A DNA stretch of 52,256 nt from positions 359,458-411,713 of the forward strand of contig NZ_KQ970263.1 in assembly GCF_001579045.1 (NCBI RefSeq), in the 5' to 3' direction. Source of the stretch: Streptococcus mitis (GTDB lineage: Bacteria > Bacillota > Bacilli > Lactobacillales > Streptococcaceae). Both the position numbers and the translations under genes were made by a program. Below, in pieces: positions 16,421 to 24,996 of this stretch (its first letter is position 1; the number at the start of each line of letters is the position of its first letter). The notes beneath the pieces are model-generated. The model saw nothing but the letters and a program-made list of their open reading frames with translations, made no database searches and was not told the origin of the DNA.

Positions 16421-17587
16421 ATGAAAAAGCAATCACTCTTTTTTGTTCCAGGTATTATCCTGATTGGTGTTTCCTTGCGGACTCCATTTACTGTTTTACC
16501 CATTATTTTGGGAGATATTTCGCAAGGGCTGGGAGTCGAAGTTAGTTCGCTTGGTGTCTTGACCAGCCTTCCTCTCCTTATGTTTACCCTCTTCTCCCTA
16601 TTTTCTACCCGACTGGCTCAAAAAATTGGCTTAGAACATCTCTTTACCTACAGCCTCTTCTTCTTGACTATCGGTTCTCTGATTCGACTAATCAATCTGC
16701 CTCTCCTCTATCTAGGAACCTTGATGGTTGGGGCAAGTATCGCAGTCATCAATGTGTTGCTTCCTAGTCTCATCCAAGCCAATCAACCAAAGAAGATTGG
16801 TTTTCTGACCACCTTATATGTAACCTCTATGGGGATTGCGACGGCTCTTGCTTCCTATCTGGCTGTGCCTATTACACAAGCCAGTTCTTGGAAAGGACTT
16901 ATCATCCTCCTCACCCTGCTTTGTCTAGCAACTTTTTTGGTCTGGCTGCCTAATCACCGCTATAATCACAGACTGGCTCCACAAACTAAACAAAAAAGCA
17001 AAGCAAAGGTCATGCATAATAAACAGGTCTGGGCAGTGATTGTCTTTGCAGGTTTTCAATCCTTGCTCTTTTACACCGCTATGACCTGGCTACCTACTAT
17101 GGCTATCCACGCAGGCCTATCCAGTCACGAAGCGGGCTTGCTGACCTCTATCTTCTCTCTGATTAGCATTCCTTTTTCAATGACCATCCCAAGCCTGACA
17201 ACCAGCTTGTCAACTCGCAACCGTCAGCTTATGCTCACTCTGGTTTCACTGGCTGGTGTGGTCGGCATTTCCATGCTCTTTTTCCCTGTTAGTAATTTCT
17301 TTTACTGGCTTGCCATCCATCTCCTCATCGGAACCGCAACCAGCGCCCTCTTCCCCTATCTCATGGTCAACTTTTCACTCAAGACAAGCGCCCCTGAAAA
17401 GACAGCCCAATTATCTGGCCTTTCTCAAACAGGAGGCTATATCCTAGCAGCCTTTGGGCCGACCCTCTTTGGTTACAGTTTTGACCTGTTCCACTCTTGG
17501 GTGCCAGCTGTAGCTGCCCTCTTACTCGTCGATATTTTGATGACTATCTCACTCTTTATGGTGGATCGGGCGGATAAGATCCTCTAA
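16421..17587 (+). CDS. MFS transporter, CynX/NimT-like
   Basis: The 388-residue protein has about 12 hydrophobic segments and the MFS layout of two six-helix halves with a basic cytoplasmic loop at about 185-200 (HRLAPQTKQKSKAKVMHNK). The start VPGIILIGVSLRTPFTVLP is characteristic of the cyanate/nitroimidazole (CynX/NimT) group, where the RxP motif is conserved. Substrate unknown. It stands alone between a consensus promoter and a degenerate insertion sequence. The ATG follows TAGGAGAGG. Confidence 0.88.
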   Translation: MKKQSLFFVPGIILIGVSLRTPFTVLPIILGDISQGLGVEVSSLGVLTSLPLLMFTLFSLFSTRLAQKIGLEHLFTYSLFFLTIGSLIRLINLPLLYLGTLMVGASIAVINVLLPSLIQANQPKKIGFLTTLYVTSMGIATALASYLAVPITQASSWKGLIILLTLLCLATFLVWLPNHRYNHRLAPQTKQKSKAKVMHNKQVWAVIVFAGFQSLLFYTAMTWLPTMAIHAGLSSHEAGLLTSIFSLISIPFSMTIPSLTTSLSTRNRQLMLTLVSLAGVVGISMLFFPVSNFFYWLAIHLLIGTATSALFPYLMVNFSLKTSAPEKTAQLSGLSQTGGYILAAFGPTLFGYSFDLFHSWVPAVAALLLVDILMTISLFMVDRADKIL

Positions 17588-17629
17588 CCTTCTAGTTTTG
17601 CCTAGAATTGATGAGAGATCCCGCGGTTT

Positions 17630-18672
17630 TCATTTTATTAAAAGTAAGATGCCAAATTTCAAGTTCAAGTTAGCCATCAAGAAGTCTTCTCTAGGTGACT
17701 TGTAGTTCAAGCATTTTTTAGGATAGTTATTAATCCAATTTTCGATGAATGCGACTTCTTTGGGAGTCGTTTTCTTAGTTCCCTTAGGTAACCATCTACG
17801 AATGAGCCTGTTGTGATTCTCATTAGTTCCCCTTTCCCAAGAGGCATAGGGGTGTGCATAATAGATATGTTCCTTAGAAAGCACATCAGACAAGCGGTTA
17901 AATTCTGTACCATTATCTGCCGTAATGGATAGAATCTTGTGTTGTTTTAAGATAAGTTTTAGAGCCTGATTGACCGCCTCAGCGCTTTTATTTGGAATCA
18001 ATCGGATAATCTGATGTCTACTCTTTCGGTCCGTCAAGACAAGCAAGCAGTAGTTTTTCGCTCTTGTAAGTGGAACCGTATCAATCTCATAATGCCCATT
18101 TCCCAATCGCAGATTGATAACTTCAGGACGCTGTTCGATGGATTGACCAGCAGGTTTAAAATTGGTGCTAGCTTGTTTCTTAACAGATTTTCCTTTTCTA
18201 GGATAAAGCAGATCCTGTTTGCTTAACCCCCATTTTCCATGATGGATCCAATAGTAAATGGTTGAAATCCCCACGTTAACCCCTTTAGCCATCACCATCA
18301 TTTCAGGCGAAAATTTTTGGTTATGATAGTGGAGAATCTTTTCCTTCAGCTCCTTGTTCAATCTTGATTTCTTGACCGAGCGCTTGCGATTGTTTTCATA
18401 AGACTGTTGAGCATAGTCGGCAGAATAAACCTCTTTGAAGCGCCCTTTTCCAACACATTTTGTAGAATTGTCCCGCGCTTGATTTCAGTGTGGATAGTTT
18501 GAGGAACTTTTCCAAGTAGAGAGGCAATTTCTCTATTTGATTTCCTTCTTTTTTCCATCGCTTTTTTCCATCGTTCGATTAAGCGACGGCTATCGATTGT
18601 CAAATGTTTGCCTTTTGTAGTATAATGATTTTGCATCTCTGTGCCTTTCTTGTGTTTGTGGTTGAACAACAA
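17630..18672 (-). pseudogene. Frameshifted IS30-family transposase
   Basis: Two overlapping reading frames (18358-18672 and 17630-18361) together make one IS30-type transposase of about 345 residues. The N-terminal part holds the helix-turn-helix (NREIASLLGKVPQTIHTEIKRG). The other part holds the DDE core with EIDTV, ITADNGTEF and TNENHNRLIRR. The frame is lost near 18460-18480: translation in the alternative frame there restores KCVGKGRFKEVYSADYAQQ, the expected continuation. A single indel therefore inactivates the gene unless programmed frameshifting occurs. The C-terminus (FGILLLIK) also looks extended past the usual FGI end. No clear terminal inverted repeats were found, so the element is probably truncated. 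Confidence 0.88.
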
Positions 18673-18901
18673 GTATAACGCAGAGGTGTTTTCTTATGCC
18701 TAGAAGAGCTTTCATTTGGCAAGAGGAACCCTTGAAGCAGTTTTGTCAGCTAAACCAAGACTAATCTTAGCCTTGTCTCGCCAGCCTAACAGTATCAAGC
18801 CTCTTATCAAATGAAATCGAGGACTAGCTATCAGCTAGTTGAACCATATAATTTTTAGGAGAGCTGTGTGGCTAACTTCATTATAGAACTTTCAAAAAAT
18901 C
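18673..18901. other. Gene-free region between the IS remnant and the rpsD terminator
   Basis: No convincing ORF, promoter or known repeat. A small inverted repeat (GACTAGCTATCAGCTAGTT) lies at about 18822-18840. The sequence may be left over from insertion-sequence decay. Confidence 0.4.
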
Positions 18902-18937
18902 AAAAAAAGCACTACGGGAAAACGTCCCAAAGTGCTT
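18902..18937 (-). terminator. Terminator of rpsD
   Basis: On the minus strand AAGCACTTTGGGACGTTTTC begins a GC-containing stem (GCACT.GGGAC with GTCCC-like partner) ending in AGTGC followed by seven T residues. It is 39 bp past the rpsD stop. Confidence 0.88.
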
Positions 18938-18976
18938 AATATCAAGGCTCTAAAGCCTGTCTTATTTAATAAAATA

Positions 18977-19588
18977 TTACAACATCTTGTTGTAGAATTC
19001 AACGACAAGTGCTTCGTTGATTTCTGGGTTGATTTCGTCGCGTTCTGGCAAGCGAGTCAATGAACCTTCCAATTTTTCAGCGTCGAATGATACGAATGCT
19101 GGACGTCCAAGAGTAGCTTCTACTGCTTCAAGGATAGCTGGAACTTTCAATGATTTCTCACGAACTGAGATCACTTGACCTGGAGTTACGCGGTATGATG
19201 GGATATCAACGCGTTTTCCGTCAACAAGGATGTGACCGTGGTTTACGAATTGACGAGCTTGACGACGAGTAGTCGCAAGACCAAGACGGTAAACAACGTT
19301 ATCCAAACGACGTTCCAAAAGAAGCATGAAGTTGAAACCTAGGATTCCGCCTTTGATTTTTGTAGCTTGTACGAACAAGTTACGGAATTGTTTTTCACCT
19401 ACACCGTAAGTGAAACGAAGTTTTTGTTTTTCAGCTAATTGCAAACCGTATTCTGACAATTTAGAACGGTTGTTTGGTCCGTGTTGTCCTGGTACGTAGT
19501 TACGACGTGCCAATTCTTTACCTGTACCTGTAAGTGAAAGGCCAAGGCGACGAGCTTGTTTCCAAGATGGTCCTGTATAACGTGACAT
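18977..19588 (-). CDS. rpsD: 30S ribosomal protein S4
   Basis: Primary 16S rRNA-binding protein that nucleates assembly of the small subunit body and often represses its own synthesis. The 203-residue sequence starts [19 protein letters not shown], contains the S4 RNA-binding domain from about 93 ([28 protein letters not shown]) and ends EFYNKML, all standard. AGGAGG precedes the ATG. It is monocistronic with its own promoter, a structured leader and a strong terminator. Confidence 0.98.
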   Translation of the reverse strand: MSRYTGPSWKQARRLGLSLTGTGKELARRNYVPGQHGPNNRSKLSEYGLQLAEKQKLRFTYGVGEKQFRNLFVQATKIKGGILGFNFMLLLERRLDNVVYRLGLATTRRQARQFVNHGHILVDGKRVDIPSYRVTPGQVISVREKSLKVPAILEAVEATLGRPAFVSFDAEKLEGSLTRLPERDEINPEINEALVVEFYNKML

Positions 19589-19741
19589 GTGAATGTCCTC
19601 CTGATATAAATAATATTTCGGTGGAAATAGTCACTTAGAAAGCCCTGATTCGTGCAGATGCCCTTCGCCTAAACAGCCAAGGTTACTTATCATAAGACAC
19701 CTGTTGACGAGCTTCATGCTTTCCTGCTGATATTTCACACA
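19589..19741 (-). promoter_or_regulatory. Structured rpsD leader, candidate S4 autoregulatory RNA
   Basis: From the predicted start site near 19741 the transcript has about 150 untranslated bases before rpsD. It contains potential stems such as CTTAT-G-ATAAG within GGT...ACC near 19681-19701 and several GC-bearing segments. Firmicute rpsD genes commonly carry an S4-binding leader; whether this fold matches that class could not be tested here. Confidence 0.45.
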
Positions 19742-19747
19742 AAATCC

Positions 19748-19776
19748 ATTTTACCATGAATGTCTGGATTTGTAAA
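19748..19776 (-). promoter_or_regulatory. rpsD promoter
   Basis: Minus-strand TTTACA (19771-19776), 17-bp spacer, TAAAAT (19748-19753). It leaves a leader of about 150 nt. Confidence 0.8.
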
Positions 19777-19783
19777 GGGGTTA

Positions 19784-20836
19784 CTAAGCTTTATTTTCAT
19801 TTCCAGAGAGATCGAGAACGAGGGTAAAGGTGCTTCCTAGGCCGTACTGGCTAGTAACTGTGATTTCCCCACCCAATTGATGGGCCAATTCACGCGCAAT
19901 CGCAAGACCAAGACCATGACCACCTGTTTTCATGTTACGAGAAGTTTCTACACGATAAAGGCGTTTGAAAATATTCTCCAAATCCTCTGGGGCAATCCCT
20001 TGTCCTTCATCGGTCACACTGATTGAAAGCTGGTTATTTTCCAGCTTAGCTACCACTTCCAGCTTGGTTCCTGGTGCTGAGTATTTAAAAGCGTTATTGA
20101 CCAGATTCACCAAGATACGAGAAAGTTTGGCATAATCTCCTTCAATCCGGGCAGACTCTGGGATTACCTGCAAATGGACATCTCGTTCCTCCTGCTCAAT
20201 CAAGAATTGAAATTCACTCATGCACTCAATCAAGAGCTGGTCCAGAAAAATACTGTCCTTGCTGGCAGTTTCCGCCTGATTTCTAGCTGTGTTTAGCGTC
20301 AAAAAATTCAATTCTTCAACCAGTTTATTGAGTCTTTCTGTCTGGCGTCCAATGGTTGCTAGATAATGGGCTTGTTCTCCTTCCTTGATAACCCCGTCCA
20401 AAATCCCTTCTACCGTCGCTTGGATCGAAGTGATGGGGGTCTTGATATCATGCGATAGCTGAGCAATCATCAATCCCTTTTCTCGTTCGCTTTCTTCTAA
20501 TGAATCAAAGGTCGCCTGCAAATCATGGGACATTTCATTGAAAGCTTGGCCTAATTGCTGAAATTCTGCAGGTCCTTGAACCTCCAGATTTGCAGGGAAG
20601 TCCTTGTCCGCTACTCGCTTGGCATGTTCCTTAAGTTTGGCCAATGATGTAAAGACAGGCGATAGGAGAAAGAGACTAATCCCAGCACCGACAAAACTTG
20701 CGATTAAAGTCATGCCAATCAGGAAATAAATTTCTCTTTGCTCAATTAACATTCGCTGGATGGCCCAAAAAACCACGATAATCGTTAGGAGTGTTGAAGT
20801 GGCATACCCCACTAAAATATAACTTTTTAATTTCAT
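19784..20836 (-). CDS. hk08: Sensor histidine kinase of TCS08
   Basis: The 350-residue kinase has two membrane segments (about 5-27 and 38-60) with almost no extracellular loop between them, a HAMP-like linker (LKEHAKRVADKDFPANL), the phospho-acceptor histidine 129 in LSHDIKTP, N-box NLVNNAFKYS, and G-boxes DEGQGIAPEDL and GGHGLGLAIA. The near absence of an outside domain makes it an intramembrane-sensing kinase, as known for the SaeS type. Its ATG overlaps the regulator's TAA by one base. I identify it as TCS08 from its place beside the SSURE-repeat adhesin gene, an association reported for pneumococcus. Confidence 0.9.
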   Translation of the reverse strand: MKLKSYILVGYATSTLLTIIVVFWAIQRMLIEQREIYFLIGMTLIASFVGAGISLFLLSPVFTSLAKLKEHAKRVADKDFPANLEVQGPAEFQQLGQAFNEMSHDLQATFDSLEESEREKGLMIAQLSHDIKTPITSIQATVEGILDGVIKEGEQAHYLATIGRQTERLNKLVEELNFLTLNTARNQAETASKDSIFLDQLLIECMSEFQFLIEQEERDVHLQVIPESARIEGDYAKLSRILVNLVNNAFKYSAPGTKLEVVAKLENNQLSISVTDEGQGIAPEDLENIFKRLYRVETSRNMKTGGHGLGLAIARELAHQLGGEITVTSQYGLGSTFTLVLDLSGNENKA

Positions 20837-21531
20837 TAACTACCTCGTGCTTTCTCAATTTTGTAGCCCAAGCCCCAAACAGTTTTGATGGTCGGCGTTT
20901 CTGCACTAGCATGTTTAGCCAACTCCTGTCGCAGAGCATGAATATGAACATTCAAGGTATTAGTGTCATCCACATAGTCTTCTTGCCAGACCTTTTCATA
21001 GAGGTCTGTCTTAGAAAAAACTCGCTCTGGATTGCTGGCTAAAAGCCATAGAAGTTCGAAGGATTTGACGGTCAAATCAAGCGCCACATCTCCGACTTGG
21101 CCCTCATGACTACCGTGATTCATCCGTAAATCCCCGAGACTGACGACCTCTGTCTCACCTCCACGATGAAGGCGACGCAAGATATTGTGGACACGCAAAA
21201 CCAGCTCACGAGGGCTAAAGGGCTTGGCAATAAAGTCGTCTGCCCCCAAGCTCAGGCCATAAATCTTGTCCTGCTCGCTAGTCTTAGCCGTGATAAAGAG
21301 AAAAGGCTGATCTGGAGATTGATACTGAACCTCACTAATCAAATCATAACCATCCATCCGAGGCATCATGATATCTGTAATAATCAAATCAATTGGTTTT
21401 CTCTTGAAGATTTCCAAGGCCTCTACCCCATCATGGGCCACCAAAACCTGATATCCTGCCTGAACCAGATAACGTTGATGAATATCTGTGATTTCTACCT
21501 CGTCGTCAACGAGTAAAATTGTCTTTCCCAT
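20836..21531 (-). CDS. rr08: Response regulator of TCS08 (OmpR family)
   Basis: The start at 21531 is chosen because MGKTILLVDDE begins the receiver domain and AAAGGAGAGA precedes it; the longer frame to 21579 runs into the promoter. The 231-residue protein has acidic residues 9-10, the phosphorylatable Asp53 in ITDIMMP, the conserved lysine in ADDFIAKPFSPREL and a winged-helix DNA-binding domain ending VWGLGYKIEKARGS. It is a SaeR-like regulator by family; targets likely include the pavB-type adhesin gene immediately upstream on the same strand. Confidence 0.92.
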   Translation of the reverse strand: MGKTILLVDDEVEITDIHQRYLVQAGYQVLVAHDGVEALEIFKRKPIDLIITDIMMPRMDGYDLISEVQYQSPDQPFLFITAKTSEQDKIYGLSLGADDFIAKPFSPRELVLRVHNILRRLHRGGETEVVSLGDLRMNHGSHEGQVGDVALDLTVKSFELLWLLASNPERVFSKTDLYEKVWQEDYVDDTNTLNVHIHALRQELAKHASAETPTIKTVWGLGYKIEKARGS

Positions 21532-21566
21532 CTGTCTCTCCTTTGAAAAAAACAGTGCTATACCAC

Positions 21567-21575
21567 AATAGTATA
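21567..21575 (-). promoter_or_regulatory. Extended -10 promoter of the TCS08 operon
   Basis: Minus-strand TGTTATACT is a TG-n extended -10 (TATACT at 21570-21575), 39 bp upstream of the regulator start. No strong -35 is visible. Confidence 0.6.
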
Positions 21576-21612
21576 ACACTATTTTAATCTCTTTACGAAC
21601 ATTCTAAACGAT

Positions 21613-21636
21613 ATCTGGATTTTTCAAATCCTAGAT
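21613..21636 (-). terminator. Weak terminator-like hairpin after the adhesin gene
   Basis: ATCTAGGATTT and AAATCCAGAT form a 10-bp stem with one bulge and a 3-base loop on the minus strand. The following sequence (ATCGTTTAG) has few T residues, so termination may be partial and some read-through into TCS08 possible. Confidence 0.4.
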
Positions 21637-21654
21637 AGAAAGTCTGTAGCTAGA

Positions 21655-23466
21655 CTAGTCATTTTCCTCTTTTTTAGCTTTCAAACCGATACCACCTAAT
21701 AGTCCTGCCAAGGCGAGTCCAAAGAATCCAAGGGTAGCCATTGATGTTTGAGCTTCACCAGTATATGGAAGCATGCCTTTTTGGTCTTTCATTTGATCAG
21801 CCATCATTGGACTTGACACCTTGTTAGTAGATGCCATCTTGCCTTCATCAGACATTTTGCTTGAGGCTGCTTGATCTTGTTTCATGCCTGGTGTTGCCAT
21901 AGGCTGGCTAGCATTCATGGTTTTGTCCTGCTCTTTGCTAGGCATCATCTTATCCTGACTAGTAGCTGGCATTTTAGATTTCATCTCATCTTGATTGGCA
22001 CGTGGCATTTGAGCGTTCATCTTAGACGCATCTTGATGACTATTCATCATTGGAGCCGACATAGCTGAACCATTAGAAGATGGGACGAAGCCTGATTGCA
22101 TCTGAGTAAGAGACTGATGTCCATTCAAGTTTACTGTCAAATCCTTAGTCGCTACTAGATTGCTTAAATCGGCCTTGCCGTCTTTCGCACCATACACTTT
22201 GATAGTTGCTTTATAGCTTTGAGTGCCATTTTGTTTCAAGAGGTCAAGCAGTTCTTTGTCAGATTTGCCTTGAGTACCGGCCAAATCCACTTCATAGAAG
22301 TAAAGGCCTTTGCCCAATTTTTCTACTGGTGGGAGAGCGGGGTTTTTAGCTGAACCATTGTCTGACCACGGAGCCTTGTCTGAAGCTTTCAAGATAAGGC
22401 GAGTCAACATACCGTCACCTGCGAAGAATTCATATGGGATAACTTGGTTAACACCGGCTGTGAATGGACCAGGGAAGTTAGCTTTGTCCAAGTAAGTAGC
22501 TGGAACATCTACTGTGTCTTTGGTATTGTCGGCCACGCCTTTTTGGACTTCAGCTGGAGTAGTCAAGCCGTTCAAATTGACATCCAAATCCTTAGTCGCT
22601 ACGAGGTTGCTTAAATCGGCCTTACCATCTTTAGCACCGTACACTTTGATAGTTGCTTTATAGCTTTGAGTGCCATTTTGTTTCAAGAGGTCAAGTAGCT
22701 CTTTATCAGATTTACCTTGAGTGCCAGCCAAATCTACTTCATAGAAGTAAAGGCCTTTGCCTAAATTTTCTACTGGTGGAAGAGCGGGGTTTTTAGCTGA
22801 ACCATTGTCTGACCATGGGGCTTTGTCTGAAGCCTTCAAGATAAGGCGGGTTAACATACCGTCACCAGCGAAGAATTCGTATGGAATGACTTGGTTGACA
22901 CCAGCTGTGAATGGCCCAGGGAAGTTGGCCTTATCCAAGTAAGTAGCTGGAACGTCTACGGTATCTTTGGTATTGTCGGCTACACCTTTTTGCACTTCAG
23001 CTGGAGTGGTTGCTGGCTGCGCTTCACTTGCTTCACGGTCTTGTCCAGAAACTGTAGGCGCAGGATTTGTCGCAGGTTTAAGTGCATCTTCTGTTTCTTT
23101 CTTAGATTCTGGTTTTGCTTGCACTTCTTCTTTTGGAGCTACCACTTGGTCTTTATCAGCTACATTCACTTTTTCTGGAGAGTTTGTAGCTTCCAAGCTT
23201 GCTTTAGGTGTTGAGTCTACCTGTTCTGAAGGAAGAGCTACATCAACTGCTTTCTTGAGAACCTCTACTGGTAAGTCACTCTTTTCACTCACCGAAGTAG
23301 CATCTGGCACAACTTGAGCAGGAGTCGGATTGACCACATCGGCACGTACAGAACTTGGCTGACCAACTAGGACAAAGAAGCCACTGGCCACAACAACTGA
23401 GGCAACACCGACACTAAGACGGCGAATAGACCAACGAGTATATCTTTGATTTGGATTGAATTTCAT
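21655..23466 (-). CDS. pavB: PavB-like LPxTG surface adhesin with two SSURE repeats
   Basis: The 603-residue precursor has a YSIRK-type signal (RYTRWSIRRLSVGVASVVVA), a variable Pro/Glu/Lys-rich region (about 42-152), two nearly identical 149-residue SSURE repeats (about 153-301 and 302-450), a methionine-rich region (about 455-570) and a sortase sorting signal LPYTGE followed by a hydrophobic segment and KKEEND. SSURE repeats bind fibronectin and plasminogen in pneumococcal PavB. Pneumococcal alleles I recall carry more repeats, so this is a short allele. It lies just upstream of TCS08, which is reported to regulate pavB. The ATG follows AAGGAGAA. Confidence 0.9.
   Translation of the reverse strand: MKFNPNQRYTRWSIRRLSVGVASVVVASGFFVLVGQPSSVRADVVNPTPAQVVPDATSVSEKSDLPVEVLKKAVDVALPSEQVDSTPKASLEATNSPEKVNVADKDQVVAPKEEVQAKPESKKETEDALKPATNPAPTVSGQDREASEAQPATTPAEVQKGVADNTKDTVDVPATYLDKANFPGPFTAGVNQVIPYEFFAGDGMLTRLILKASDKAPWSDNGSAKNPALPPVENLGKGLYFYEVDLAGTQGKSDKELLDLLKQNGTQSYKATIKVYGAKDGKADLSNLVATKDLDVNLNGLTTPAEVQKGVADNTKDTVDVPATYLDKANFPGPFTAGVNQVIPYEFFAGDGMLTRLILKASDKAPWSDNGSAKNPALPPVEKLGKGLYFYEVDLAGTQGKSDKELLDLLKQNGTQSYKATIKVYGAKDGKADLSNLVATKDLTVNLNGHQSLTQMQSGFVPSSNGSAMSAPMMNSHQDASKMNAQMPRANQDEMKSKMPATSQDKMMPSKEQDKTMNASQPMATPGMKQDQAASSKMSDEGKMASTNKVSSPMMADQMKDQKGMLPYTGEAQTSMATLGFFGLALAGLLGGIGLKAKKEEND
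22117..23010 (-). repeat. Two tandem 447-bp SSURE-coding repeats
   Basis: Units at about 22564-23010 and 22117-22563 encode almost identical 149-residue blocks, differing at few positions (for example VENLGKG versus VEKLGKG and KDLDVNLNG versus KDLTVNLNG). The nucleotide differences are mostly synonymous. Such long repeats recombine easily, changing copy number. Confidence 0.9.
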
Positions 23467-23504
23467 AGGATTCTCCTTAGAGTTTTTCTTTATTTGATGA
23501 CTCT

Positions 23505-23558
23505 AGTATAATCTCCTAAAATTAAAAAGGATTAAGAAAAAGTTAAAATTTTTCTTAA
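23505..23558 (-). promoter_or_regulatory. pavB promoter with SaeR-like direct repeat and inverted repeat
   Basis: The minus-strand -10 TATACT lies at 23505-23510 with a poor -35. Upstream, ATTAA-GAAAAA-GTTAA (23531-23546, plus strand) matches the staphylococcal SaeR pattern GTTAA-N6-GTTAA at nine of ten positions. A perfect 10-bp inverted repeat TTAAGAAAAA/TTTTTCTTAA (23532-23541 and 23549-23558) overlaps it. TCS08 is SaeRS-like, so this is a candidate operator. The inverted repeat could instead be a weak terminator of the upstream glycosyltransferase gene. Confidence 0.5.
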
Positions 23559-23581
23559 ATCCCTCTTATAAAATACTTATA

Positions 23582-24598
23582 TTAATTAAATCCATAAACA
23601 GACTTGGTGATTTGATAGACAACATTGGAAAGTTTGCGAGCTGGTAAGACTGAATGTTTGGTCAAACGGCTGAGCATGGTTTTGCGGATAGCCTGAAAAA
23701 CCTCTGGATTTTCCTGCTGAATATAGGTCCACAGCTCCCGTTTTTTGGCAAGATGCTCTGCTGTGCCTGCTCGGTTAAGCAGGGCACTGGAAATCACCGT
23801 CGTGATTTCAATGTGATTCAGCAGATATTCTCGCATTTTGGGGTGGCTTACTTTAGATAAATCAAGCTGGTCTACCAAGAGTCGATTGACCTTGAGTTGC
23901 TGGTCAATGCGCTTAATCATCACTTGCTCATTGACAGACTGGTCCTCACGCCCAATCAAGTAACGATAGAAATCGACAGGCAGATAGTACATGGTCTTGA
24001 CCTGCTGAAGGGGGGTAAAGACAAAGAGATTATCGACATAAAAAGTATGCTCAGGCAATTGGAACTGGCTCACTCGCAACAAATCTGTCCGGTAAATTAG
24101 CGAGTGCATCATGATATACTGGCCTTTGGAGAAATTTCCGATCTGATCCCAGCCAAAAATCTGTTGGACAGGCAAGACTGACTCATAACTCATACTCTTC
24201 TTACGAGACTGGCCTTCCTTTTCATAGACAAAATTAGTCACAAAGGCGTCAACCTCTTGACCCTTGCTCTCAAGTTCCTGCAAGGTTTCAAGAATTTTTA
24301 AATAGGCACGAGGATCTACCCAGTCATCACTATCCACTACTTTAAAATAGCGTCCAGAAGCCTCCGCCAAGCCACGATTGACCGCACCGCCATGGCCTTT
24401 ATTTTCCTGATAGATGGCTCTAACGATGTTAGGATACTTGCTGGCTAAACGCTCAGCGATTTCCTGAGTCTGGTCCTGAGACCCATCATTGATAATCAAA
24501 ATCTCAACTTGCTCACCACCAATCACTAGCGACTCCACACAGTAGTGAAGATAGGCAGAGGCATTATAGCTAGGGATGGCGATAGACAATAACTTCAT
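23582..24598 (-). CDS. Family 2 glycosyltransferase
   Basis: The 338-residue protein starts LLSIAIPSYNASAYLHYCV and contains ILIINDGSQDQTQEI, ENKGHGGAVNRGLAEA and the metal-binding FKVVDSDDWVDPRAYLKIL, all typical GT2/GT-A motifs. The C-terminal half is helical and basic with no clear membrane span. It may modify a surface glycan or the serine-rich/adhesin proteins, but nothing here identifies the acceptor. It lies directly upstream of pavB on the same strand with only 115 bp between them. Confidence 0.88.
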   Translation of the reverse strand: MKLLSIAIPSYNASAYLHYCVESLVIGGEQVEILIINDGSQDQTQEIAERLASKYPNIVRAIYQENKGHGGAVNRGLAEASGRYFKVVDSDDWVDPRAYLKILETLQELESKGQEVDAFVTNFVYEKEGQSRKKSMSYESVLPVQQIFGWDQIGNFSKGQYIMMHSLIYRTDLLRVSQFQLPEHTFYVDNLFVFTPLQQVKTMYYLPVDFYRYLIGREDQSVNEQVMIKRIDQQLKVNRLLVDQLDLSKVSHPKMREYLLNHIEITTVISSALLNRAGTAEHLAKKRELWTYIQQENPEVFQAIRKTMLSRLTKHSVLPARKLSNVVYQITKSVYGFN

Positions 24599-24630
24599 GA
24601 TCTACTCCTTTAGGGGACTGATTTTTTCTT

Positions 24631-24871
24631 ATACTCAATGAAAATCAAAGAGCAAACTAGGAAACTAGCCGCAGGTTGCTCAAAGCACTGCTTTGAGGTT
24701 GCAGATAGAACTGACGAAGTCAGCTCAAAACACGGTTTTGAGGTTGTAGATAAGACTGACGAAGTCAGCTCAAAACACGGTTTTGAGGTTGTGGATAGAA
24801 CTGACGAAGTCAGTAACATCTATACGGCAAGGCGACGTTGACGTGGTTTGAAGAGATTTTCGAAGAGTATT
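24631..24871 (-). repeat. BOX element (A1-B2-C1)
   Basis: boxC end ATACTCAATGAAAATCAAAG on the left, two boxB units in the middle, boxA end TTTTCGAAGAGTAT on the right. It fills most of the gap between the glycosyltransferase gene and cabP (24599-24996). The rest of that gap shows no gene. The BOX encodes spurious repeat-rich ORFs on both strands. Confidence 0.95.
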
Positions 24872-24996
24872 ACTCTCTCTCGTCACTTCTTTCTATTCTA
24901 CCATAAAGTCCAGCTTTTGAAGGACTTTTACTAGAATACAAGAGTTGCTATCTCTATTTGCTATTTTGAACATCAAAAAAGAGGGGATCACCCTCC

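Noticed and set aside
17590-17607. Hairpin TTCTAG/CTAGAA after the MFS gene as a terminator
   Set aside because: Six-bp A/T-rich stem without a T-run; too weak to call.
18696-18764. Short frame starting MPRRAFIWQEE after the IS remnant
   Set aside because: Only 22 codons, no good ribosome site and no recognisable motif; probably a decayed transposon piece.
24610-24841. ORFs on both strands within the BOX at 24.6-24.9 kb
   Set aside because: Translations of tandem boxB units; repetitive in both frames and found wherever BOX occurs.
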